64,000 nt of DNA from Haliotis asinina (lineage: Eukaryota; Mollusca; Gastropoda; Lepetellida; Haliotidae), in assembly GCF_037392515.1 (NCBI RefSeq), contig NW_027133893.1, positions 124,001-188,000 of the forward strand, in the 5' to 3' direction. Under the pieces are notes generated by a model. It ran no database searches and had not been told where the DNA came from. It saw nothing but the letters and a program-made list of their open reading frames with translations. Below are positions 1 through 12,800 of this stretch, one piece after another. A program made the translations under genes and the position numbers. Numbering within the stretch: position 1 is the first letter of the stretch; each line of letters starts with the position of its first letter.

Positions 1-957
1 ATTCATGGCTATTTTGACTCCACAGGTGGATCCATTAGAGTGTTTTTTACTCAATTATATATTTCCAGAACACTAAAGTAAATGTAAGCATGCGGAAAGC
101 TCACAAAAAGGAAGATACGACAGATCCGCCGTACAGCAATGCCAGGAGACTGTCAACCACACTGAAGCGATTCTCCACAATTCTGATATAAGAAATTATG
201 TCAGGCAAAATTCGTGATCTTCATGGCTGAAATATCCCACATTATTCTTGTCTCGACCACGCCCCTAGCTCTTGTGTGAGGAGTTATCGTCACCCATTTG
301 CGTCAAGATCCTTTAGTTGAGTATGAAAGTCGGCTCTCTATTTTCTTGCATGGAATAGCAACGCAGAATTTGGTGTGTGTCGTGAGTGGTGCTCGATATG
401 ACAAACATCCATGGCTATGTGTACATGTTCTGTGAAGCAGTTCGAATCTGAGGTCATCTCAAAAGCCATATTTTTCAAACCTCTCAATCCCCGCAAAGAC
501 ACCAGGGTCTGTGTGTATCACCTCGATCAGTTCCATTTTTTTCTGATTGTGAATTACCAGTGACCATGAATTAATTTTCAATTACAAAAATTTTATAATC
601 ACGAATTTTCTTTCACAACAGAACACTTTAGCGTTTTAGAAAGTTGTCTTCTTTTCGATGATTAAACAGCACGTGCTTCAGGGTGTTGACTTACCATGCT
701 ACAACAATTTATTCAATCATTTTCATATGTATATGAAAATCTTAATAACGTATAACTTTACATGACTATCAGAGATTTTCATAGTGATTTAGCTACATTC
801 GTTTCTCAAGGAACATTGCACAGAGGTAAACGTGAAATCAATTAAAATTGTTGTGTCGGACGTTTACAGGACATTTGCTTTGCCTTACCCTAGACTTGCA
901 GTTGCTAAACTCACAAAGACTGTGTCACAAATAAAACAGTTTCTGTCACAAAGACTG
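1..957. other. Non-repetitive flank, no gene seen
   Basis: AT-rich single-copy-looking DNA. I found no convincing exon, RNA gene or mobile-element protein here on either strand. Confidence 0.4.
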
Positions 958-2085
958 CATTGTCACTGCATTGTCACTCCATTCTCACTGTATTCACATT
1001 CCATTCTCACTGCATTCACGCTCCATTCTCACTGCATTGTCACTCCATTTACACTCCATGCTCACTCCATTCACACTCCATTCTCACTGTATTCACATTC
1101 CATTCTCACTGCATTGTCACTCCATTCACACTCCATTCTCACTCCATTCACATTCCATTCTCACTGTATTCTCACTCCATTCTCACTGTATTCTCACTGC
1201 ATTGTCACTGTATTCACACTCCATGCTCACTCCATTCACACTCCATTCTCACTCCATTCACATTCCATTCTCACTGCATTGTCACTCCAATCACACTCCA
1301 TTCTCACTCCATTCACATTCCATTCTCACTGTATTCTCACTCCATTCTCACTGTATTCACACTCCATTCCCACTGCATTCACACTGCATTCACACTCCAT
1401 TCTCACTGTATTCACGCTCCATTCTCACTCCATTCACACTCCATTCACATTCCATTCTCACTCCATTCACATTCCATTCTCACTGCATTGTCACTCCATT
1501 CACACTCCATTCTCACTCCATTCACATTCCATTGTCACTGTATTCTCACTGTATTCTCACTGTATTCACACTCCATTCCCACTGCATTCACACTGCATTC
1601 ACACTCCATTCTCACTGTATTCACGCTCCATTCTCACTCCATTCACACTGCATTCCCACTGTATTCACACTCCATTCTCACTGCATTCACACTTCATTCT
1701 CACTGCATTCAAACTCCATTGTCACTGCATTCTCACTGAATTTTCACTCCATTCTCACTGCATTCTCAGTCTATTCTCACTGCATTCACACTCCATTCTC
1801 ACTCCATTCTCACTGCATTCACACTCCATTCTCACTGCATTCAAACTCCATTCTCACTCCATTCTCACTGAATTTTCACTCCATTCTCACTGCATTCTCA
1901 GTCTATTCTCACTGCATTCACACTCCATTCTCACTCCATTCTCACTGCATTCACATTCCATTCTCACTGCATTCAAACTCCATTCTCACTGCATTCACAC
2001 TGTATTCACATTTCATTCACACTCCATTCTCACTGCATTCTCACTCCATTCTCACTGCATTCTCACTGCATCCACACCGCCTTGA
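958..2085 (+). repeat. 11-bp minisatellite
   Basis: About one hundred tandem copies of an 11-bp unit of the form NATTCNCACTN (for example CATTCTCACTC and CATTCACACTC). Because 11 is not a multiple of 3, three units make a 33-base coding period. All three forward frames therefore stay open for hundreds of codons (Ser/His/Thr/Leu-rich). These frames are repeat artefacts, and no flanking coding sequence supports them. Confidence 0.93.
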
Positions 2086-2252
2086 ATACTGTGATGGGTG
2101 TTCCAGCTTCAGTAACTTAAACTGAGGATCTGAGGGAAATCACGACATGCTATATACTGATATACATAAGCAAGTCTGTATGCAGTAGACTGTCATCACA
2201 CTTAGTCCGTAGTCAACACCACGGTACTTGAGTCAGTGAATATATATATATA

Positions 2253-2512
2253 CAGGCCCGGTGAGACCCGGGTAGAATAGGCCTTCAGCTACCCATGTTT
2301 GCCATAAAAGGCGTATGTACTTGTCGTTAATGGCGACTAACGGGATCGGGTGGTCAGGCGTGCTGACTTGACGGACACATGCTATCGGTTCCCAATCGAT
2401 GGATCGATGCTCATGCTGTTGATCACTGGATTGTCTGGTCCAGACTCGATTATTTACAGACCGTCGCCATATAGCTGGAATATTAAAATAATTAGTGCGG
2501 CGTAACACTAAA
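2253..2512 (-). mobile_element. SINE-like dispersed repeat, minus strand
   Basis: This segment is the reverse complement of the repeat at 35028-35280. Shared blocks include the text around TCCAGCTATATGG, TCTGGACCAGACAATC, CATGAGCATCGATC and AAGCATGGGTTGCTGAAGG. I recognise this as a very common dispersed repeat of abalone DNA, from memory and not from a search. It contains no protein-coding capacity. A short TA run (2240-2251) lies next to it. Confidence 0.75.
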
Positions 2513-3610
2513 CTGGCCATGCGCCTCGGGAATCTTTTAAAATAAGATGGATATTTTTTGCTTCTGATGGTGAAATGACTCCATTTATGTAACCTCAAGT
2601 TGTGTATAAAATATCATTCTTTCTTGCCACATTTTTTCATGTTTTGTAAAGGTTTCTTTATTCAAAATTGTAGCGTCTGTACTAAGCGTAAATGTTGTAA
2701 ACTAAACTTTGTGAATATATTAGACATCCTGTATGTATGCAAAGCAACAGTTTGTTTAGATTAAGTATTAATATGCTATAGTTACGTTATCAAATTCAGT
2801 TGACTTTCCAGATATTGCACGTCAAATGTACATTAAACATATGATATCCTCAGGTTTGTTAGTTCTTTCTTTTGAGTCGTGCGGATTGAATGCAATCCTT
2901 TTTCTAATTACATCCTTTGTCCGTTAATTATAGTTATTACACACAATTATGTAAGACAACGGGCCTTAATTTTATAGGCTTCCGGGTAGTGTGTGTCATT
3001 GCCCCGGATTCCTTATTTTACTTATTAATGGTTGTTGAATTCATACATAAGTAAGTGTATCATTCTGGTGCCAATCACGTGTCAGCTGGACTGGCTGCCC
3101 GCCATCTTAATTTGCGTCATTATGTTAACGTGCGGAAGTCAGGACTGTGGCGAGGGAATGCGACACTCAAATGAGTGTTGATCACCTGATCAGGTGAAAG
3201 CTAAACTATTTCGTGACAGTGTCACAGCTTGTTGGGTCTTTTATTGTGAAGGTGTTCACCTATCTCAGTTGATCAGTTGATTGTGATCCGGACAGCCTAG
3301 GCAAGGTCGCTGTTTAACATTCTCTTCTCCCCAATTTATTGAAGTTAACTCGACCTGCCGTTTGTGCCAACTGACCTACCGTGTCATACATACGTAGAGT
3401 AGTACAGGTCAAGATGACCAAGTTGTATGTCCCTAATGTACCTTTACAAGGTCTGTGACGAGAGCGTCTAAAAATAGTTGACCACATGGCCACCAAGTTG
3501 GGAAATCCCCGGAAAGGGAATGTCATACAAGGGGAGACAACTGCTGATGTAGGCTGGCGGATGAAGCACACATCCGATCTAACAGTACTGTAGCGAAAGT
3601 GCAGTGTGTG
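2513..3610 (+). other. 5' flank of the ACP6-like gene
   Basis: Non-repetitive DNA immediately upstream of the first coding exon. It must hold the promoter and 5' UTR, but I see no clear TATA box or initiator that would fix a transcription start. The reading frame of exon 1 is closed upstream by a TGA at 3545, and the first in-frame ATG after it is at 3611, so that ATG is the likely start. Confidence 0.4.
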
Positions 3611-3847
3611 ATGGGGTGGTGGAGACTGAAACGGGTGACCGGGTATCTAGGGGCAGTTGTAGTGTGCGGGGGTTGCGTAGCGCGCACCTGTCTCACGGAT
3701 GGGGCCAGTGACAATATCGACAGATCACCACAGCGATCGGGAGATTCTGAGGAAATTTCAAGGAGAGGTCTGAAACTTCAACAGGTGCAAGTGTTCTTCA
3801 GACATGGCGCGCGCACCCCCATTCATCTCACCCCAAACATAGAACAG
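3611..3847 (+). CDS. ACP6: ACP6-like exon 1 (start, nucleophile motif)
   Basis: Codes residues 1-79 from ATG at 3611 and ends in phase 0 at CAG|GTGAGT. It holds the hydrophobic N-terminus and FFRHGARTP, the phosphohistidine motif of histidine acid phosphatases. Its last ten bases plus the donor are repeated throughout intron 1. Confidence 0.9.
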
Positions 3848-6800
3848 GTGAGTTCTGTACACAGACCCCCATACACCTCATACTAACCACAGAACAGGTG
3901 AGTTTTGTCCAGACTGCCATATAGCTCATCCCAACCATAGAACAGGTGAGTTTTGTACACAGATCCCCATACACCTCATACCCACCACAGAACAGATGAG
4001 TTTTGTCCAGACTGCCATATAGCTCATCCCAACCACAGAACAGGTGAGTTTTGTACACAGACCCTATACACCTCATACTGACCATAGAACAGGTGAGTTT
4101 TGTCCAGACTGCCATATAGCTCATCCCAACCATAGAACAGGTGTGTTTTGTACACAGACCCTACACACCTCATACTGACCATAGAACAGGTGAGTTTTGT
4201 CCAGACTGCCATATAGCTCATCCCAACCACAGAACAGGTGAGTTTTGTACACAGACCCTATACACCTCGTACTGACCATAGAACAGGTGAGTTTTGTCCA
4301 GACTGCCATATAGCTCATCCCAACCATAGAACAGGTGAGTTCTGTACACAGACCCCTATACACCTCATACCCACCACAGAACAGGTGAGTTTTGTCCAGA
4401 CTGCCATATAGCTCATCCCAACCATAGAACAGGTGTGTTCTGTACACAGATCCCCATACACCTCATACCCACCACAAAACAGGTGAGTTTTGTCCAGACT
4501 GCCATATAGCTCATCCCAACCATAGAACAGGTGAGTTTTGTACACAGATCCCCATACACCTCATACTGACCATAGAACAGGTGAGTTTTGTCCAGACTGC
4601 AATAGAGCTCATCCCAACCATAGAACAGGTGAGTTTTGTACACAGATCCCCATACACCTCATACTGACCATAGAACAGGTGAGTTTTGTTCACAGATCCC
4701 CATACACCTCATACTGACCATAGAACAGGTGAGTTTTGTCCAGACTGCCATATAGCTCATCCCAACCATAGAACAGGTGAGTTTTGTTCACAGATCCCCA
4801 TACACCTCATACTGACCATAGAACAGGTGAGTTTTGTCCAGACTGCCATATAGCTCATCCCAACCATAGAACAGGTGAGTTTTGTTCACAGATCCCCATA
4901 CACCTCATACTGACCATAGAACAGGTGAGTTTTGTTCACAGATCCCCATACACCTCATACCAACCATAGAACAGGTGAGTTCTGTACACAGATCCCCATA
5001 CACCTCATACTGACCATAGAACAGGTGAGTTCTGTACATCATGTGTTCCAGGCGAGCTACCGAGCTGATATCCACAACCGTACCCTACCTCACACAGACT
5101 TCAAGCTCACCCTGAAAAGTCTGGCTGGTGATACGATAGAGAAATCTCTCTACGAACTGCACTACAGCAAGACTGTGTTACAGGTGAGTATCACAGCGGT
5201 GATTCTGCTTAGTCCCTTGTGTCTCAGCAGGTCCTGGTTTCCCAGGTAACAATGTACCTTGTGTCTCAGCAGGTCCTGGTTTCCCAGGTAACAATGTCCC
5301 TTGTGTCTCAGCAGGTCCTGATTTCCCAGGTAACAATGTCCCTTGTGTCTCAGCAGGTCCTGCTTTCCCAGGTAACAAAGTCTCTTGTGTCTCAGCAGGT
5401 CCTGGTTTCCCAGGTAACAAAGTCCCTTTTGTCTCAGCAGGTCCTGGTTTCCCAGGTAACAATGTCCCTTGTGTCTCAGCACGTCCTGGTTTCCCAGGTA
5501 ACAATGTCCCTTGTGTCTCAGCAGGTCCTGATTTCCCAGGTAACAAAGTCCCTTGTGTCTCAGCAGGTCCTGCTTTCCCAGGTAACAAAGTCCCTTGTGT
5601 CTCAGCAGGTCCTGGTTTCCCAGGTAACAAAGTCCCTTTTGTCTCAGCAGGTCCTGGTTTCCCAGGTAACAATGTCCCTTGTGTCTCAGCACGTCCTGGT
5701 TTCCCAGGTAACAATGTCCCTTGTGTCTCAGCAGGTCCTGGTTTCCCAGGTAACAATATCCCTTGTGTCTCAGCAGGTCCTGGTTTCCCAGGTAACAATG
5801 TCCCTTGTGTCTCAGCAGGTCCTGGTTTCCCAGGTAACAATGTCCCTTGTGTCTCAGCAGGTCCTGGTTTCCCAGGTAACAAAGTACCTTGTGTATCAGC
5901 AGGTCCTGATTTCCCAGGTAGCAATGTCCCTTGCGTCTCAGCAGGTCCTGGTTTCCCAGGTAACAAAGCACCTTGTGTCTCAGCAGGTCCTGGTTTCCCA
6001 GGTAACAAAGTACCTTGTGTATCAGCAGGTCCTGATTTCCCAGGTAACAATGTCCCTTGTGTCTCAGCAGGTCCTGGTTTCCCAGGTAACAAAGCACCTT
6101 GTGTCTCAGCAGGTCCTGGTTTCCCAGGTAACAAAGTACCTTGTGTCTCAGCAGGTCCTGGTTTCCCAGGTAACAAAGTACCTTGTGTCTCAGCACGTCC
6201 TGGTTTCCCAGGTAACAATGTCCCTTGTGTCTCAGCAGGTCCTGGTTTCCCAGGTAACATTGTCCCTTGTGTCTCAGCAGGTCCTGCTTTCCCAGGTAAC
6301 AAAGTCCCTTGTGTCTCAGCAGGTCCTGGTTTCCCAGGTAACAATGTCCCTTGTGTCTCAGCAGGTCCTGGTTTCCCAAGTAGCAATGTCCCTTGTGTCT
6401 CAGCAGGTCCTGGTTTCCCAGGTAACAAAGTACCTTGTGTCTCAGCAGGTCCTGGTTTCCCAGGTAACAAAGTCCCTTGTGTCTCAGCAGGTCCTGGTTT
6501 CCCAGGTAACAAAGCACCTTGTGTCTCAGCAGGTCCTGGTTTCCCAGGTAACAAAGTCCCTTGTGTCTCAGCAGGTCCTGGTTTCCCAGGTAACAATGTC
6601 CCTTGTGTCTCAGCAGGTCCTGGTTTCCCAGGTAACATTGTCCCTTGTGTCTCAGCAGGTCCTGCTTTCCCAGGTAACAATGTCCCTTGTGTCTCAGCAG
6701 ATCCTGGTTTCCCAGGTAACAAAGTACCTTGTGTCTCAGCAGGTCCTGGTTTCCCAGGTAACAATGTCCCTTGTGTCTCAGCAAGTCCTGGTTTCTCAGG

Positions 6801-9800
6801 TAACAATGTCCCTTGTGTCTCAGCAGGTCCTGGTTTCCCAGGTAACAATGTCCCTTGCGTCTCAGCAGGTCCTGGTTTCCCAGATAACAAAGTACCTTGT
6901 GTCTCAGCAGGTCCTGGTTTCCCAGGTAACAATGTCCCTTGTGTCTCAGCAGGTCCTGGTTTCCCAGGTAGCAAAGTCCATTTGCTTGTTTGGGATGTTG
7001 TTTACTTAAGGGTGGATGTAGTTTACTTATGGGTGAATGTTAACTGATGGATGATGTGTACTGCAGGGTGGATGTTGTTTTCTTATGGGTGAATGTTGTT
7101 TACCTATGGGTGAATGCAGTTTACTTAAGGGTAGATGTTGTTTACTTGATGGTGGATGTTGTTTATTTAGGGGTGAATGTTATTTACTTATGGGTGTATG
7201 CTATTTACTTAAGGGTGGATGTCGTTTACATCAGGTAGGATGTTGTTTACCTATGGGTGAATGCAGTTTACTTACAGGTAGATGTTGTTTGCGTGATGCT
7301 GGATGTTGCTAACTTCAGCAGAGGTCGATTTCACTATTTACAAATTCCCCCGCAGGTGAAAATTGCTGAGTACAGCGTATTTTGTATTTGAGGTAGCACT
7401 CAGTGTAGTAATTATTACAGATTTTGTCCCAAATTCCATTTAGAACATGAATGTTTTCAAAAGCATTGTCAGTTCAATCACTTACTCTTACTGCTGTTTC
7501 AGCTAGAGTGAGTTGTTTATCTGTCATTGTAAAATGTGAAAAGTACCTGGCTGGTTGTATTTGCGATGCAGCTTGTCAAGCTAAACAGAAAACTTAGAGA
7601 GAACCTTGAATCAGTTTGAAATATTGATTTTGTAAAATTGAACTCTGGATCGTCCAGAGATATGAGGATCAACCAATCAGAGTATGAAAAGTTCGTCTTT
7701 TGGCTGCATTCAGCTAGTAGCGCAAAGGTTTTCCAATCAAATGCCTTTTGATCAGCGATGATGCTGTATTTGTCTCTGTGTATTTCTTGCTTGCAGACGA
7801 AAACTGCCACTAGAACAAAATGTTAAGAAGAGTGACTGTAAATACAGAAATATTAATGAGATTATTTAGAGTAGTTTAATACATTGCAAAGAGTGAGAAA
7901 CCCTACACAGATGTTCCAAAGACTGTTGACGTCTTGAAATTGCTGGGTTTGGGTGAGGTTTTCACTGTTTATGAATGAAATAATATTTGAAGATACCATT
8001 TGTGAACTGAAAAGTGGTGCGTTCATTTCTGTTCTTTGTGATGGTACAACCGATGTTGCTAGAACCGAACAAGAAATAATGTTTATTCGCTATGTTCATG
8101 AAGGCAAACCAAAATCAGTGTTTGTATATGTTTCATCAGTAGACAAGCCAGATGCGGTTCACATCAAGGAAGCACTAGTAGACATTTTTACTTCTAAACT
8201 TGACTGTGGAGCTACAGAGTGGCTATGAAGTCTTGTTCGAGTGTGCTTTGATGGTGCAGCAGTAATGATGGGCTGTCAAAGTGGAGTTGCAGTTAGACTT
8301 TAAACATTTTCACCACCCTTGCTTGCGATACATTGCTGCACCCACTGTAATTGACAATCTACCATGTGTGTGTGTGTTGGGAGTGGTGGCTGCAAGCTGC
8401 GGCTCAGACCATGGGTGTTGTTTGTTGTACTCCGCTGAAGTGTCAGGTGTGAGGTGGCTAACCCACTAAGAGCAAGCCATCAAAGCTATGCATCACTTGT
8501 ATGATGCTCTTGTCACTCACCTTGAAAATGGAGCCCAAACTGGAAATATGAACAATGAGGAAAAAGTGTGGACAATACTGATGAACCTGCAAACAATCCA
8601 ATTTGTGACTTTTTACATTTTATTTTTGAATATGCTTGAAAAGTTGAGTCTGGTATTGCAAACTGATGGTTCTGGTTGTCAGAACACCCACGATGCAGCA
8701 GAGGTGACATCACTGTCCCTAAACAACACATTTACTGATCCAGAATGTCTGAAAGCAAGAAAGGAGTCACTATCATGGAAAATGCAGACAAACAGTTTCA
8801 AGGGCCATGTGTTAGAGGTTCCAGAGCAAGAAGGAGATTAGTCAAGAAAGAAAGTTGTACGTGAGGTTGAGGTTGAGGTTGAAAGTGTACTGTTGGAAGC
8901 TGAAACTATTGTCACCAGAGTTAAAGAAAACATTGCTTCCAGGTTTGATTTGAAAGATGTGAGTGATTTCTGCAAATGTATCCCGACTTTTCGCCCAATG
9001 CACTTGATTCATTAAATGTGTTTGGTGATGAAGAACTTTCAGTCGCTATGAAGAACCTGACAAGTAAAACCTGCTGCTTTGAAACTGTACTCAATCAATG
9101 GACATGTGCAAAACTTCAGATACTCAAGTTGCTCAAATAATCCCGTCTTTACCTGTGAACACAGCAATTTGTGCAAGGGGATTTTCTCTGTGCAAAACAG
9201 TAAAGAATGAACAGTGATCCAAACTGACCACAATAGCCTCACAGATCTGATGTCAGTTCAAATAAATGGATCAAGTGTACTGGACTTTGGCCCACTACTA
9301 GCATTGACATTCTGAATAGGAAAGAGAAAATGCTACAGCAGACATGCTGGCAAGAAAACAATGACAAATGATCCTGAGAGTGATTTTGTATGGTTCAGCG
9401 ATGAGTCAGAGAACATAGAGGAGCTGTAATCCGAAATGGTGTAAACTGAATTACTTTCAAATTAGTGTAAGTTTGGATAATAAATTATGTCATATGATTT
9501 GTTTGTGATTAATTTTGTAAGTCATAAGAAACAAGGAAAACTATATTTCGGTCAACATATCCATTGCGCCACCCTGATAATCATTAAGGTTGCTCGCGTT
9601 GCTGTCTGTTAAAAAAAAAACAATCGCCCCCTGGACAGGATGGATGGAGTTTACTTCAGGGTGGATGGAGTTTACTTCAGGGTGGATGTTGTTTACTTCA
9701 GGGTGGATGTTGTTTACTTCAGGGTGGATGTGTCTCTGGCAGTTTGACGACACTTGGTCAGCAGCAGATGTTTGAGTTGGGTCAACGGCTTCGGTCAGAG

Positions 9801-12800
9801 TATGTTGGACAGGGGGCGCTGCTTGATCCAACCTTCAAGAAGGAACAGGTGTAGTAAGTACCATGTGTGTGGTGAGTTGGGTCAACGACTTCGGTCAGAG
9901 TAAGTCGGACAGGGTCATGATTTGATCCAACTTTCAAGAAGGAACACGTGTAGTAAGTACCTTGTGTGTGGTGAGTTGATCCAACCTTCAAGAAGGAACA
10001 CGTGTAGTAAGTACCATGTGTGTAGTGAGTTGGGTCAACGACTTCGGTCAGAGTAAGTCGGACAGGGTCATGATTTGATCCAACCTTCAAGAAGGAACAC
10101 GTGTAGTAAGTACCATGTGTCTGGTACGTTGATCCAACCTTCAAGAAGGAACACGTGTAGTAAGTACCATGTGTGTAGAGAGTTGGGTCAACAACTTCAG
10201 TCAGAGTAAGTCGGACAGGGTCATGATTTGATCCAACCTTCAAGAAGGAACATGTGTAGTAAGTACCATGTGGCTGGTGAGTTGATCCAACCTTCAAGAA
10301 GGAACACGTGTAGTAAGTACCATGTGTGTAGTGAGTTGGGTCAACGGCTTCGGTCAGAGTAAGTTGAACAGGGGACGCTGCTTGATCCAACCTTCAAGAA
10401 GGAACATGTGTAGTAAGTACCATGTGTGTGGTGAGTTTGGTCAACGGCTTCGGTCAGAGTAAGTTGAACAGGGGACGCTGCTTGATCCAACCTTCAAGAA
10501 GGAACATGTGTAGTAAGTACCATGTGTGTGGTGAGTTGGGTCAACGACTTCGGTCAGAGTAAGTCGGACAGGGTCATGATTTGATCCAACCTTCAAGAAG
10601 GAACACGTGTAGTAAGTACCATGTGTGTAGTGAGTTGGGTCAACAACTTCAGTCAGAGTAAGTTGGACAGGGTCATGATTTGATCCAACCTTCAAGAAGG
10701 AACATGTGTAGTAAGTACCATGTGGCTGGTGAGTTGATCCAACCTTCAAGAAGGAACACGTGTAGTAAGTACCATGTGTGTAGTGAGTTGGGTCAACGGC
10801 TTCGGTCAGAGTAAGTTGAACAGGGGACGCTGCTTGATCCAACCTTCAAGAAGGAACATGTGTAGTAAGTACCATGTGTGTGGTGAGTTTGGTCAACGGC
10901 TTCGGTCAGAGTAAGTTGAACAGGGGACGCTGCTTGATCCAACCTTCAAGAAGGAACATGTGTAGTAAGTACCATGTGCGTGGTGAGTTGGGTCAGCGGC
11001 TTCGGTCAGAGTATGTTGGACAGGGGGCGCTGCTTGATCCAACCTTCAAGAAGGAACACGTGTAGTAAGTACCATGTGTGTGGTGAGCTAGGTCAACGGC
11101 TTCGGTCAGAGATGTTGGACAGGGGGCGCTGCTTGATCCAACCTTCCAGAAGGAACACGTGTAGTAAGTACCATGTGTGTAGTGAGTTGGGTCAACGACT
11201 TCAGTCAGAGTAAGTCGGACTGGGTCATGACTTGATCCAACCTTCAAGAAAGAACACATGTAGTCAGTACGTCAGAGAGGGGGCGCTACTTCCAATACTT
11301 GGTACAACCCTCAAGAAGGAATATATAAGTAATGAATCACATATCTATTATCTATTATGATGTAATGAGGGTTGAGGCAAGATTAGCATATACTTGTTAA
11401 TAGTGGGAGTGAACAGTTACCTTCTTCTTGTCAGTTATTGCTTTTGATCTTCTAACTGATTTTCCCTTCATTCATATTTCTGATGCTGAAGATGTTTTGT
11501 TTGTTGTTTAATATGACACTTAGCAATATTTCAGCAATATATGCGGTGGTGTACAAATAATAGTGTGTGGAACAGACGATCCAGTGTGATCAATAGCATG
11601 AGCATTGATTTATGCCAGTACCGTCACTGGCATTTTATAACTTACAGGGGTTGGTGAGGACCAGCTCTAAGCTGGATCTTTTCATGGTGTTGAAGATCTT
11701 GAGAGTTGTGCCTGATGAGAAGACGTTGTGTTTCAGTGTGAGGTCGACCAACATAAATCGAACAATTGCCTCGGCTCGGTGTGTACTTGCTGGTATATTT
11801 GGTGTACATGAACTCAATGACTCAGGTGAGGAAGCAGACTCTCTGACCTTGGCTCATTTAATCTGACACTGAGTCTCTCCTAAATTACATAGCTGTCTGA
11901 CATCGAATCTCCCCTGTATTTGCCTGACTGACTGACACAGTGTCTGCCTATCTGACTGACATAGTGTCTGCCTAACTGACTGATATAGTATCTGCCTAAC
12001 TGAGTGGCATTGCGTTTCAGGGAGTGCCAGCATCAGTATCTCACCACAGAAGGATGAGGTCCTCCTTCCTAACCCTCACGTCTGCTCTGTTGTCCGTGAC
12101 ATCAATCATGCTGCCATGATCCATTTCGACAACATCCCCGGCATACAACAGGACCGACTACATCTTGAGAAAATTCTAGGTGAGACTGTGTGAGACTTGC
12201 TTTGTGTAGGACTCCATGAATTCGACTTTTAGTTGAAACCTGGTGTAATGAAAGTCACTCAACTGATTGGATGTCTCTTCCTTCAGATTGTTCTAAGGCA
12301 TCAGTGTTACCATCAGGCAAAGGTAGACGAGTGGTCATCTTGCATGCTGGTGACTGTACTAAGAGTCTGATTGGAGGTTGTGATTGGGTGAAATCTGATG
12401 GTGATTACCATTGAGAAATGGGCAGGTATTTTTGGACTGGTTCAAACATTAGCTTACCAAGTGAAACAAGTGTTATCATTATGGATAGTGCCAGTTACCA
12501 TCACACCCTTTAGTCCCATGGTCCCATCACACCCTTTAGTCCCATCACACCCTTTAGTCCCATGGTCCCATCACACCCTTTAGTCCCATGGTCCCATCAC
12601 ACCCTTTAGTCCCATGGTCCCATCACACCCTTTAGTCCCATGGTCCCATCACACCCTTTAGTCCCATGGTCCCATCACACCCATTAGTCCCATGGTCCCA
12701 TCACACCCATTAGTCCCATCACACCCTTTAGTCCCATGGTCCCATCACACCCTTTAGTCCCATGGTCCCATCACACCCATTAGTTCTATGGTCCCATCAC

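Noticed and set aside
832..2125. Three overlapping Ser/His-rich frames of 259-417 codons
   Set aside because: All come from the 11-bp minisatellite, and three frames open at once is diagnostic of repetition.
5162..7009. Open frames of 540-600 codons on both strands (collagen-like PGKPGPAETQGTLL repeats)
   Set aside because: They follow from a 42-bp period divisible by 3 inside an intron. There is no start region, unique flank or homologue.
12287..12395. Possible extra exon after CTTCAG (reads DCSKASVLPSGKGRRVVILH)
   Set aside because: Phase would fit, but exon 4 already joins exon 5 in phase with continuous homology, no donor restores phase 1 convincingly, and the sequence has no counterpart in ACP6.
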